Below, in pieces: positions 24,031 through 36,100 of a stretch of DNA of 64,000 nt. Position 1 is the stretch's first letter; each line of letters starts with the position of its first letter. Origin of the DNA: Gelatoporia subvermispora B (taxonomy: Eukaryota; Basidiomycota; Agaricomycetes; Polyporales; Gelatoporiaceae). A program made the translations under genes and the position numbers. The stretch spans positions 451,157 through 515,156 of the forward strand of contig KB445800.1 of the NCBI GenBank assembly GCA_000320605.2. Direction: 5' to 3'. Under the pieces are notes generated by a model. That model was not told the origin of the DNA, did not search any database, and saw nothing but the letters and a program-made list of their open reading frames with translations.

Positions 24031-26919
24031 ATGTCTGCTACAAAACCTGTTCAGCACATCCTTGAGATTCTCGATGCTGCAGGGCTCACTATCGGATCAT
24101 TTCTGAATGCACTGTTGATCGATACCACGTACAAGGACCATCCTCTGATTGTCGATCTCCAAGATGATGGTGGTATCTTGATTGAATGGCTGATACAAAG
24201 GGCAAAGACGACGGCAGTAATGAAGTCCTGGGCCCTTCAGATCGTCAAGCAATACTGCATGGAGGAGTTAACAGGACTCTCGGGGAAGAAGATGGGCATG
24301 CACTTTAACGTGAAGAGAGCAAATGAAGAGCAGGTTCAATCATTCGATATTGAAGCACTTGCCGGAACAATGCAGAACCATGCACCTATGGCATGGGAGC
24401 TGATTGGCGGGCTGCTTGAGGCAGATCCAGCGATTGCGAAACGAAGGCGTCAAAAGAGAGGCAAATCAAAGCGACGCCCAATTCGCCAAGTAGATCCGAT
24501 AGCAACGACAGGCGACACGGACGTCGAGGTGCCATTAGTGCTAGAGGAGGATAATAACAATAAGTATTGGAGAGACTTTGACGAGCCTCCTGATACGCAC
24601 AATAATGAAGAATACTTGCTTGATATGGATGTTTTACCAGGAGATGGAGTGCTCGGGCCTGACACGTTGGAAAACATGGAAGAAGGGCCGCCCGATGACG
24701 ATGATGAGCTTGATCATGAGGAAGATGGTAATGAGGAGGACGCAAATGATGTGGAGAGGGACCCGGGTCATCCAGACGATGCACCAGATAATGCGGAGAA
24801 TGCAGAGGATAGTGAAAGCCAACGGCAGGCAGTTCTCGCGCTGGTATGTTGTCTGGTATGCGTCGAAGGATGACCTAATTGCTTGATTAGAAATCAGTCG
24901 TGGCGATAGCATTGATGCTACATAGTACAAACCAGCGGTGCAACACCTTGCAAGCGATGGTCGGCGTTTTCCTACATGCGTGCAATGCGCCAGAGGCCAT
25001 CATTGACTTCCTGTCGCGCATTGGTCTATCAATCTCTCGCTCTGCAATCAATACTGCCGTGACAAGCCTATCAGCAGAAGCAATTCAGGAGATCCGAAAG
25101 CTTGGACGCACCCTTTTATCCCAGTCAGCTTATGATAATTTTGACGTTGAGTTGAGGCGTCTCGTTCCAACTGTCGAAAGGCCGCACGACACACTGCTGC
25201 ACTTGACATCCGGCCTGTTGATCCCGTTAGAACACGGCGTTACCTCCGAGGATTTACGATGCTCAGATGAGCTCTGGGCTACATCACCCTATAATCCATC
25301 GAACTTCCACCTCAACAGTCAGCCGAACTGGGCCCAGGTTGCCTTCCACATTCAGAAGGAGGAAGAGCACCCATCGCAGCTTACCCTGAGTCAACGTTAC
25401 CAGCGGTGGAAATTTATGGCAGATTTAGTAGAGTACGGCCCGGAATACTTTTGGAAGTTCAAGGACGGCCTGGGCGAGCCTGAACCTGTCGAGCAGATTT
25501 CACTGGTGAAGTCGCAGCAGATCCCTGTAAAAGCAATGGATATCAACGAGTCTACAACAGCGGGAAACATAGATGCTCTTACCAATCTCTTTCGGCAGAT
25601 GGGCGTTGGCAGTACAGCCGAAGAATCTTCACCGGGATGTCAAGACATCGGAGACCATGTCACATTGGTTCACGGTGACTTGTCAACAGCGGAACGTGTT
25701 GAGAGTTTGCGGCAGTCCCGAAGCGATGAGACGACATCTTGGCGCCGCTTTCAAAGCGTAGTCTTCGTCATGGGACTATTTCACTTGAAGATGGCCTGTG
25801 CGGACGCTATCTGGAAGCTATATATCCAGCCGAAGGCCGCGCGACTGGACGAGACCTGTATGATGGAGCATGTGGCGGAGATCAGACCAAAAGAAACCAT
25901 AAAAATGGGAAGTAAACCAGGGTTTCGTCGGATGCACGAGGTCATCCAGCACGTGGGCGTTGTCTCTCGCTTGGATTGCTGGCGGTTAGAGGTAGAGCGA
26001 GTGCATAAGTGCTCAAGTCTTGAAGAATGGGCGAAGTTGAGCCCCACCTGGGAAGACGTTCAGCAAATTGCAAAGGCCCTTACTCTCAACTACGTGGCCG
26101 GAAATAATCTGTCAAATATTCGGTCTCAGCCGCAGCAAGAGCGAGATAAGCAAAATGAGAACTCGTTATTACTTCAGCGTGACTGTCTCCTGTACGAGGA
26201 AATCACGCACGCGATGAACGCGGGAGACATCGGGTGGACGGAAAAGTGCTTCATACCGTGGGGCTTAATCTTCAAAGGATGCGGAAAACACAAATATGCG
26301 AAGCATATGCTGCACCTACTGCATAACCTGCATTTTGTGTATCCTCCGCGACTTAGGTGAGTTCTTTCCGAGAGGCCTCACTGCTTGATTCACCTGTTTG
26401 TCTTGCAGCCGAGCCATTCGCATGAACATTCTGTGTAATCCCACCGGCAAGAAGAATGGGTTCCGTGGCATAGATTGGTGGCTGGAACATAATAACTTCT
26501 ATACAAAGGTACAGTAAACAATTACACAGCACGTAATAAAGCGACTCATCGAAATACAGAAGATTTATGCTGGCCAGTTCTCTGTTCGCACAAAGCATAG
26601 GATCATCAAGTACTCGCCACTCATTGGCTCCTTCAAGCGTATCCGGGTAAACTTTGAAAACATGTTTGCTTTACATCAACGCGGCTACAAGCACTCTTCT
26701 GCTAAATTGAAGAAAACATTTAGTCAGCTTGCACGGAAAATGAAGAAGAAGAGGGCTCACGAACACATCAAGGGGCGGGGCACCGCGTATCAGGTTCCAG
26801 ATGCTATGAAGCTCGGCCTGCACAAGTACATCCATTCGGATTCGACGCCCGATGAGGAGAACCCAGAGGAGATAGTTGATGAGAATATCGATGCAGAGGA
26901 CGGAGACTTGGATGTGTAG
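24031..26919 (+). CDS. DUF6589 protein, candidate transposase
   Basis: Four exons: 24031-24843, 24891-26356, 26409-26508 and 26560-26919, giving 912 aa. The N-terminal 270 residues end in a long acidic stretch (EEGPPDDDDELDHEEDGNEE). The central and C-terminal parts match the Agaricomycete DUF6589 family: YDNFDVELRRLVPTVE, LLHLTSGLLIPL, VHGDLSTAERVESLRQSR near residue 533, VFVMGLFHLKMACADAIWK near 565, and GIDWWLEHNNFYTK. The spaced Asp/His landmarks (DNFD, GDL, FH, ACADA) are reminiscent of an RNase H-fold transposase core; that is inference. A basic segment (ARKMKKKRAHEHIKGRG) precedes an acidic C terminus. It lies inside the inverted repeats of the element and converges on the helicase gene. 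No lesion seen. Confidence 0.85.
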
Positions 26920-29463
26920 ACGTACGATTTGAACCCCCTGCAACCAGGGGTGCCATCTGCTGGGGTGTATACGGGCCGCGCCAGACAATTTCTGGAGGAC
27001 GGCGTATTGGCTGTTGAGCTATGTTGAGATCCGCGCCAAGGACCATGTGAACACCTGTTGGCTGCGGGACCTGTACAGTGATGGCGGGGCATCTGCTGAA
27101 GCGACCTGTTATACAGTCAAACTATGTGTACACAGACCAGGGCGATTACTCACTTGTGTATCCCACTTGTCCGCATCTGCCACAGGTTGGTGCCTTCCGT
27201 TTCTTCGCACCTTCCATCCGCTGTGTGCCCATGTCAAGGCCGCGTGGCGCTTGAGCGTTAGGAGTTGCCAATGCTGCAGCGGCCGGTGGAGGCAGAGGTG
27301 GAGGCGGAGGCGGATGCAGGAAGACAGAGTGCACTATTGTAAGTAAAGAGTCACCAAAATCATCCATCCATCTGGTGTTCCAGAAGACCTCTTTCTTCAG
27401 CTGTTCGCGTGTCTCCAGCTTGCCTACCCGAGCACAGCCAATGATGCGCTCAAGGGAGGGCTCTGAAAGAACAAGCTCGCCTCTGTAGTTTGCACTCATT
27501 GACCAACCAAACCTCAGCTTGGCCTGCTCGTCGTGCCAATCCATCAAGAGCTTGTGTAAGTGTGCTTCAGCTTCACCAGCATCGTACGGCCTGATCGGCG
27601 ACTTCTTCGTCATCTTTGTGGGGGGTTCAATGTCGGTATCAGTGAACTGGGCGAGGATCTCAGGGTTGCAAAGGTCACAGCAGATAGAAGACGTCTTGGG
27701 ACCGCAGCGCTGACAACCCTCAGTGCTCGGGTTGCATTGATGATAGTCGAACTCTGGTAAGATTGGCGTGAGAATTTTGATTACATTAGACGTGGTTCTT
27801 AATCACTCACCTCGCTGATCATTGCCGTAGACAAGTGTAATAGGTGTCCGACGGCATTTAAATCCGCGCAGGTCAGCGTTGGCAAAATCTAATATAGCAG
27901 GCTGTATCGTCTTGAGCTCTTTACCAACCGCGCCAAGTCCGCGATTTGATCGCTGAGAGTACAGCGACCACCGCTCCTCGAGATCAATTGTGGCATTTGC
28001 CTCAGGCACAACGACCACAACATCATCTTCGCTGCTAGAGTCATCAGCATTAGCAACCAGCACCGGGGGATCAGGGGCAGGAGCAGTCAATGTCTGGGGA
28101 TCGCCTGTACGCTTCCGCTTTGCCGGTCTGCTATTTGCAGCCGCTGACGTCTTCTTTCGTTTCTTGGTTGCTGCCCGCTGTAGTTTACGAATTTGTCGGC
28201 CCTTCATCTCGTCGTCACAGTAGGTTTTCTCGTAGATGAAAATTGCAAAGCCTTCGACGTCAAAGCCTCTTGCTGTGCGACCAAAGCGCTGCCAAAGGGT
28301 GTTGATATTTTTGGGTAACTTCCACTGAACGACAATCTTGATGTCCGATACGTCGAGTCCCTGTAATTGTTTTGTTACTAGCGTTACACGTCGAGAAATC
28401 GAAACTCACCATTCCGAATGAATCGGTGACGCACATACCAAAAATGTCACCGTTCTTGATTGCCTCGAGCTGGTCGTCTCTGTATTTGTCGGACATGAGC
28501 GAATGAAAATACTTGACTTTGTGCTGAAGATGCTCGGGCAGCCGGCTCCGGAGGTGTCTGGTAGTGGCTTCCGCTTCTTTGATACTGTTGAAAAAGATCA
28601 AGAACTTTGGCGGGGGCAGGTCACCGTCAGTGAAGTTCTTTGGAATGAGAAAGTTCAGGTCTTTGAATGAACTGGCGGAGTAGCGCATCTTTCGAGCGCA
28701 AAGAGCGATATCTGGGCGATTGTTTGACCGGAAGATATGGTCTGTGTGCCGGGGCCGGAGGTGAAGAACTTCAGTGACGTCGTCGAGAATAGGAGTAGGA
28801 AGAGTGGCAGATGCGACGTAGAAGGGAATGACCTCGGGGATCAGAAAGCGAAGGCTCCCGAGATATTTGTATTGTTCTCGAAAGGAGCTCCATTCGCTCA
28901 TGCAATGGCCTTCGTCGAAGACAAAGTAGAGAAGCCTCGAAACAAACGAGGGCTTCTTCCAAAGCTTCTCGCAGTGTCCGCTGTCGGTCATCAAAATTTC
29001 TGGGTTGATAACGACGACCTGGAACATGCCAGCTTCAATGTTCTGTACATTTCAATAAGTAAGTCAAGCTGAAATGTGATGATTTACTGCTACTCACCTT
29101 GAAATTCTCATCTGTCACCGACTTTGCATCAATGGCGATCCCCCGAATTCCGGCAGCATTAAGTAGCTCCACATTTTGCTTTCCGAGGATATTCAGTGGC
29201 GTAACCACGAATATCATCTTGTCTTGATTGTCTTCGAGTGCCATAAGAAGCGGCATCCAGAATGAGAGTGTCTTCCCGGCACCGGTCGCAGCGATGGCAA
29301 CGACATCGTTTCGTTTTTCGTACAGTGACTGGGCGATTTTGATCTGAAAGAGACAGGGATGCTGGCCGAACTTTTGCTGGACAAGACTTCGGATGCGTTG
29401 AATAGACCAAGTGGACGGCGGCATTTCGAGAAGCAAGTATCCCGGGTATAGCGAAGACTTCAA
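26804..29463 (-). CDS. RecQ-like DEAD/DEAH helicase of the transposon
   Basis: Five exons: 29098-29463, 28410-29042, 27811-28360, 27154-27753 and 26804-27105, 816 aa in phase. Motifs in order: a Q-motif-like CLFQIKIAQ, Walker A ATGAGKT (residues 59-65), Walker B FDEGHCMSEW, motif III VASATL, the helicase C domain (FLIFFNSIKEAEATTRHL, MCVTDSFGMGLDVSDI), and motif VI QRFGRTARG. Then come a lysine-rich linker, a Cys cluster (CxxxxxxxCQRCG, CCDLC) like a RecQ zinc domain, a poly-Pro run, and a zinc knuckle CGRCGQVGYTSRFSRC. It should unwind DNA 3'-5'. The last exon as drawn overlaps the end of the DUF6589 gene by 116 bp antisense, so the true 3' end may be shorter. Met-14 is an alternative start. 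Confidence 0.85.
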
Positions 29464-29626
29464 CCACGAAAGGTCGACCTAGTGACAACAGTCACGGCAG
29501 ATGACGCCTGTAACACTAGCATTTGAGGCTCCGACGCGTGAATTCAAGCCCTATTCTAGGGTTTTTGCGCAAAAACGAGGAGGACGATCGCGAGACTCTT
29601 TCGGATCTCTCGGGCGCTTGACATTT

Positions 29627-29786
29627 TTGGCCAGCCGTCCTATAGCCTCGTCCTCCCTTCACACACGCATCTAATTAGGAAGCTCGCATATTTCTAAGAC
29701 TGTCACATGATCTTTGGCTGAGGTCATCAGATCATCCTGGGATTTGTGGAGGGTGAGGCTATAGCGAAGGCTGGTTTAGGAGCCTG
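29627..29786 (-). repeat. right inverted terminal repeat
   Basis: Inverted copy of 23556-23713; ends GGCTGGTTTAGGAGCCTG immediately before the 9-bp duplication. Confidence 0.8.
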
Positions 29787-29795
29787 CTGTACGAG
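29787..29795. repeat. target-site duplication, right copy
   Basis: CTGTACGAG, identical to 23547-23555. It ends 29 bp before the start codon of F-box copy 3. Confidence 0.85.
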
Positions 29796-29824
29796 AGGCA
29801 TCCGACAGCCATCCTGGCCTCGCC

Positions 29825-31164
29825 ATGTATCCAACTAACTCGTTTGGACCACAGGATACCTCGTGTGCTCCACTTCAGAACAGCGATCAGCAGCTTAGCT
29901 CGGGATCAGTCTCCACAGCTTGCCATTTACCACGTGAACTCTGCGACGAAATCATCGATCTACTTCGCGATGACCGCAAAGTCCTCTATGCATGTAGTCT
30001 AGCATGTCGCGCATGGCTTCCGAGGACGCGCCACTGGCTGTATAAGAGCGTTTCTGTTGGCCCAGAGAATAAGACGAAGCTCCAAGATGTTCTCACTAAC
30101 AACCCCGGGCTGGGGCATCTCATCGATCACTTGTCCATCGTTGCCATGTTTCCGCACCATCCCTTAGAGTGGGACAAATTCCTTCAATCTGTTACTGCGC
30201 ACACGCCTCGCCTCACTGAGCTCGACATTCATAAAGGCCACTTCAAAGATCCGACGTCCCTCCAATACCTCGCTACCATTCGCACTTTACGACTCTACAA
30301 TGCATATTTCGATTCGGAATTGACCAGACTAGCGTGGCTGCGGAGCATTCCCCAGGTCGAAAAGCTCGCACTTTATGACGTTCAACTGACCGGAGTACCT
30401 CCATCTACCCTCGAGTGGCCCCAGGATCTCCTCCTACCTGCGCAGTATCGAATTCAATACGTTACATTCGGGTGGATCTAACTTCGTGAATTTCGTGCTT
30501 CCCAAAGGGAGGAAACACATCACACATGTGGATCTCGGCAGGGTTAGTCTCTTGGTCGGTATGGAGGACTGGTTCACGGATATCGCTGCAACGCTGGAAC
30601 ATCTAGCGTTCAGTAGTATGCAGACGTGGTGGATGTCAGGCACCTGTACGTCCGTTGTATTGCGTACTTCCTGTATGTACGTCCGTACTGACTGTCGCGA
30701 TAGTCAGCGATCTTGTGCTTGCCCCTTGCACCAACCTTCGCTCTGTGCAATTTTCCTTGACATATGGGATCAACTGTGACGACACCGGTCGCTTGCACTG
30801 GGTACTCCGGACGATCACCTCGTCGTCTATAGTAACACTTCGTTTCAACCTATTCGCCCTCCTACCAGATGTTTACGACCGCAAATTGACCATATCGGAT
30901 GGCTCTGCTTTCTCAGCGTTGCTCCTATCGCCGAAGTTTGCGTCATTACAGCATCTTTCATTTCACTTATGCGTCATCACCGCACGGGTCGACCTTCCCG
31001 AGCCGCCGCTGTTTGCGGACCTCAAGGCTCTGCTCCCGGATTTATATGCGCAGGGAGTCTTAGAACTCTCCGTGGAATCCAAGAAGCTACCGCGCAGAAG
31101 CTGGGACAGTCCCGAAGTTGTGCTTGAAATACATGACGACCATAGTGTACAGACAGAGGGATAA
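29825..31164 (+). pseudogene. F-box protein, family copy 3 (probable frameshift)
   Basis: F-box at residues 35-76 (LPRELCDEIIDLLRDDRKVL, CSLACRAWLPRTRHWLYKSV). The frame runs to about 30420, then continues in another frame (LRSIEFNTLHSGGSNFVNFV) to the intron at 30646-30703 and on to 31164. Aligned with copy 2, 57 nt are expected between the Gly of VTG/LTG and the SI pair, and 58 are present. The extra base lies in or near a run of four C at 30419-30422. It could be a real lesion or a miscalled homopolymer. The transposon insertion ends only 29 bp upstream of the ATG, so the original promoter is now about 6.2 kb away; the gene may be silent or driven from the element. Confidence 0.7.
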
Positions 31165-31593
31165 ATACAGCGAGGCAGGTCAAGGAGTCCGTGATTCGCG
31201 GGGGGACGATGCAGTTGGTGGAACCTGTGGCCTAGGAGCCATTGATCCGAGCGGGGAAGACCTAGAAGTCAAGCAGAGAATCTCTGTCTTCTCTGCTTGA
31301 AGTGCCAGAGCGAGACTCCAAGCGTTGTCATTGAACCGGTAAACATTCCCTCCTTCTGTATCGTCTCTAGCCATGTGATGTATCTGTATGTCGTGTCGCC
31401 ATCTTGACAAACTCGCAGACCTCGATAGACTACCAAGCAAGCGTCGTTCGCACGTACGTACCTGCCAGCCGATGTAATATACCTGACCTTGCTGAGCGAT
31501 GGATGTGTCTGACTGCTGAGTATTGGGATAAACGAGAGGTAATACAAGTGAGTATACAACATCGACTTTTTCAGGTTCTGTTGATCGTACGTC
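31165..31593. other. intergenic, nothing recognised
   Basis: Convergent spacer between F-box copy 3 and homoserine dehydrogenase. No coding signal beyond short frames. Confidence 0.45.
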
Positions 31594-32868
31594 TCAAACG
31601 AGCTTGAGTAGGTCGCTCATGACCCCCATCGCGGTGACGGCCGCGCCTGCTCCAGCACCTTGCACTACGAGCGGTCTCGCACCGTACCTCTCGGTGTAGA
31701 ACATGATGATGTTGTCTGAACCACCCAGGGCAGTCGCAAACGGATGCGTGACGGAGTATCTGGACACAACACGTTATCGGCGCTCAGCTTCAAATACGAA
31801 CACTGATCGGGGAGCACTGACTTCTCAAGATCCGCCTTGATAACACCCTGCTCGACGTCTACGACGCCCGCAAAGCGGAGCACCTTGCCCTCGCGCGCGG
31901 CCTCTGCGCGCATCTCCTCGAAGCGTGCATCGAACTCGGGTAGGCGTGTGATGAACTCATCCCCACTTGTGACGCCCGCGAGCTCGGGCGGGACGAGCGA
32001 GTGCGTCGAGACGGACTTGTATCCTTCCGGGAGAGCACCGCGCAGAGCCGGGAGGCATCGAGAGAGAATAGTAAGCTTGCGCGCGACATCCGCGCCGTTG
32101 AGATCGTCTGCGGGGTGTGGCTCCTGCACACGGTGTCAGAGTTAGCGAGACAGAGGTGGTGTGGACGCACAGTGTAGCCCTTTTCGCGTGCAGTGGCAAC
32201 AACGGAGGAGAAGCTTGGGCCCTCCGCCTTGCCCGTTGAGTACTCGTTGAAGATGTAGCTCATTGTCCCCGAAAACACGCCCTCGATCTTCCGGACCTGC
32301 GTCCCTCTCTCAGAACCCTCCTTCCGCAGTCGACAAGCCCGCAACGCACCTTATCTCCAGTCGCGACGAGATCTTTGAGTGTCGAGATGACGGGCAGACC
32401 CGCACCGACGGTCGCCTCGTTGAGGAAACGTGCGCCGCTCTCGAGGCTGGCAGCGAGGATCCGCTCGTACAGTCCGAGCTCCACACTGAACGCCTTCTTG
32501 TTCGGCGTTACGACGTGCACGCCTGCGCGGAGGAACAGTGGATAGTGCCTCGCCACTTCCTCGCTCGCTGTGTTGTCCACCAACACAGCGTCCTGTCCAG
32601 GGCGCACGAGCGCCGCCAGCTCGCGCAGGAGGAACGGCAGGTCCGGCTTGAGGCGCACTGGCGAGCCTACGAGCTGTTGCTTGAGGTCTCCATCGGCGAG
32701 TGCGAGGCCATCGGGATTGAAGACAGTTGCGGTCGAAGAAGTCAGAGCGACGAGCCGGAAAGGCGACGGCGAGGGGAAGGCTAACAGCTGCCGAATGAAT
32801 TCGCTCCCAACGAGACCAACGCCGACAACGGCTACACGCAGGACCTTCGGACTAGTCGAGGTCGCCAT
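31594..32868 (-). CDS. homoserine dehydrogenase
   Basis: Four exons: 32350-32868, 32171-32296, 31822-32123 and 31594-31759, giving 370 aa, the normal length for the monofunctional fungal enzyme. It reduces aspartate semialdehyde to homoserine with NAD(P)H, the branch point to threonine, methionine and isoleucine, in the cytosol. Landmarks: the nucleotide-binding loop VVGVGLVGSEF near residue 15, VDNTASE, VVTPNKKAFS with the catalytic lysines, NEATVGAGLPVISTL, the family signature KIEGVFSGTMSYIFNEYS, EPHPADDLNGADVARKL, and the C-terminal nucleotide-binding return GSDNIIMFYTERY. All splice phases agree. No lesion. Confidence 0.96.
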
Positions 32869-33123
32869 AAGTTTGAGACAGGAGTCAGAAAACTGGACGA
32901 GATGGAGTAGAATGAGTCATGTTCGAAAGCGAATCCATCGATGGCACGCAGTGCGTCACTAAAGCTTAACATTTAGATACAAAATATACATGACTATCAT
33001 CTCGAGACAGTCTCGTGCATTACATCCGTCAAATACTACAAATACACCCCTGCAGTGTCAAATGCATTCAAGTCATGTTCCCTGTTCGTGCAAGTCGTTT
33101 CAAAGCTAAAGCCAATGTCCAAA

Positions 33124-36100
33124 TCACGGAGGCGACTCTGAGAATGTCACCGATTTCTCTGTGGCAGCTTTCTGCGACATCGATTGTGAGCGCGATATCG
33201 ATCCGCTGGCCCTCAGCTCTTCCTGTATCGGGCTGGATGCCTGATCTAGCACGTCCCGAGAGCCGAACGCTGACTGCACCGACGGGCTTTCCGTCCTGAC
33301 GCCAATGTCATACGGCGATGGTGAGTTTGTTCTAGGTGTATTCCTGCCGTTGGTTCCTACCCTGCTCGATGAGGTGCTGTCATCTTGTGGATGTAATGGT
33401 ACGTGATCAGCTGGAGGAGTTGTCCAGATCTTGACCGCGCCGTCGTGGCTCCCGGTAGCGAACATGAACGGATCGACGGCGTGATTCCATGCAATGCAGG
33501 TCAGGTCACCACCCAGGGCTTGGGCACGTACGTGATGCAATAAAGCCCCTGATTCCCGGTCCCAAATGTGTATATCTCCAGCTATATGGGTATATGTAAG
33601 TTGAATGCTGTGTACAACACCCATCGACTCACCTTTTCCTGCGCAGAGCACTAGTTGGTCATTCTTGCCTCCGAAGTAACTTGGGCCTGCGAAGTCGACG
33701 GAAAACTTGGGCATGTATGTATGACGTAGCGAAAGACGTGCGGTGTCCTTAACCGTTTCGACTTTCCAAAGTTGTGGAGGGGCCTGGTGGGGAGGTAAGC
33801 AATCGACTTGTACATATGAAAAGCAAAATAACCTTGTTCTCATAGCTGACGAGAGCAACTTGGTCATTCCTGGCGAGGGTGATGTCGCGCACATCATGCA
33901 GAACCGGTACACGACTGAACGAGAGTTAATGTTGATATGAACACCACACAAGCTGTAAGCATCACGCACTTGTCGATTTCTTTTTTGTCCAGGTTGTACG
34001 CTACGTACTTCGATCAGCACTCAACAAGACCATCAGTTTTTCAGGATATACCAATGATCTGTTTCTCGGCGCGGGATTTGCTTGGATGTAAGCCATCAGC
34101 AGATGCCATCAATGCTCCTACACATAGCATGCGTTGACCGTCCTGGGTCACTGCAACATCGTGCAGCGTCATCCGATCGAAGTGGTGCGTATCAAGGACC
34201 TATTGAGCGGGATGTGAGACTATGGTCTGGAGGGCTAGAGCAAGGACATACTTGTCCGCTCAGGTCCTGATAAGTGCATTCACTCAATAACGTGCAGAAT
34301 AGTTCCGAGTGGGGCACCACTTACCAGTTTGACGACATCGCTACCTTCGACAGACAAGAGGCCTGGTCTCCGATTAGGCATGGTCAAACGGACGCGCAGT
34401 GAATCACACCTTCTCCGCCTGGAAGCCATACAATGGACTGCACGCTGCGCCGTCTGTCGATTGTCTTCCGGCATACACCATCCTGTAAGATGATTGCACG
34501 TGAGCAGTCCAACTCAGTTTGCTCGCCACTTCATGGACTAACCTCAGTCCAGACCTTGATACCACGGTTCAACTTGGTCAACAAGAGTGAGCCAGTAGGA
34601 GACCTGCGTTGGACAGTGTAAGACAAGCTAAACAAGCGGTGTTCCAGCGGCTTACCATGCGACTTGGCCGACAAATCCTTGTGGATGTGCTAGTATCCTA
34701 TGGACTGTGAATGGGTCCTGCGAGATGGTGAGAAAAGTTTAGAGTCTTCTTGAGCGTGCTTGGTATTCTGAAGACACCCACGCCTACGCGGAAGATCATG
34801 GACGTTCTATCCCAACTACACCGGACACAAGACTATGATCAGTAACCTATACCACTAAGGCACACCAGAGGCATACCTTGACGTGGCCAATAATTTCCCA
34901 TTTGGCGAGAATTGCAGGTGTCTCACGAGCGCCTGATGTGCAGGCAGATCTTGCGTCGGCTCCAAGCTCTTCAACTTCGGGACCAGCGTCGCCACGCGCG
35001 ACGTGCGCAGCATATTGACTTGCTCGACTAGATCACCCTTGCTCTGACCATCCGACGACGTCGTCCTCTGTCTCCGCGGGGTAAACGGGCCAAGGGGCGT
35101 GGACACCCCGGCCGCAGTGCGCAGCATCATCACCGAGCGCACCGCGCTGGCAAAGCGGCTCTTCGCCGTCGGCGTAGCCGCGCCGTTGATCGAGCTCGTC
35201 TCGCTGTTGATCGTATTCGTACTCAGCGCGTCCGTGGATGTCGCAACCGTCGTCGGGATGCGCCCCTCCGCGATAGGCAGGAGCGGGCTCGCGTCCGAGC
35301 CGCGATGGCGGATGGGCGACACCGGCTCGGACGGGCCCCGCTCGTGCCCAGGAGAGAGCGCGCGGCCATTAAGCGTCTCCGCGGCCTTCTCCTGGTCGGA
35401 CTCCATCGTGCTCTGTCTGCTGAATTTGTCGACAACCACCGAGTTGAGCCGCGAGAGCCGCCGCCCGACGCTATGGAAGTGCCGGCGGACCCAACCAGAG
35501 ACGATCCAGAACCACGCGCGCGGCTCGTAGATGATCCATTTGATGCCGGGCACCATGGCGAGCTCCACCTTGGTCTCCGATATAACGTCGGCAAGCCATT
35601 TTCGGCCTTTATGTCGGGTGAATGCCCAACGCTCTGAAGCGAACCATGCCGACACTGCTGCAAGTCCGAAACAACTCATCGCCGAGAACACTGTCGTGAC
35701 CGTCGCAACTATCCTATGCTGTGGTACTGTCAGTATTGTACTTGATACTGGGAAGTCTTGGCCTTACCTGCCCGGACGAATACGCAAACAGTACGAGACC
35801 GATAGAGAAACATGCGACTGACAAGACCAGAAACACCAGTGGTGACCGCTTGATCCATATGAGGACCCACCATGGTACGCGGTGGCCAGGTGAGCGACTG
35901 AGCATTATGTGCATCAACAGGATATAATTATCTAGATGGGCTGTACGCACTACATCGCTTGCTTCCATGTCAGACCGAGTAAGCTGTTGACTGCTGCTCC
36001 GATACTGAACACAAGTGAGGTAAACCAGAAGCCGTTGACAGCATCAGCGAGTGGATGATGAGTATCAGTGAACGAGAACTGCATCGTCGTCGCAGTGACT

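Larger units (their letters stand above)
23556..29786. mobile_element. DNA transposon carrying DUF6589 gene and RecQ-like helicase gene
   Basis: A 6231-bp element bounded by inverted terminal repeats of about 160 bp (23556-23713 and 29627-29786) and a 9-bp direct duplication CTGTACGAG. The outermost 18 bases of the left end, CAGGCTCCTAAACCAGCC, occur inverted at the right end. It holds exactly two genes, convergent and each with intact spliced frames. The long terminal repeats and 9-bp duplication resemble Mutator-like elements, and the CAGG terminus recalls hAT elements, but the encoded proteins belong to neither as far as can be seen. The DUF6589 protein is the transposase candidate (inference). 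The two ends are degenerate between each other internally, but the genes are open, so the element may be recent enough to have been active. Confidence 0.85.

Noticed and set aside
32263..32784. 173-aa plus-strand open frame
   Set aside because: Exact antisense of homoserine dehydrogenase exons; no family resemblance, GC-driven openness.
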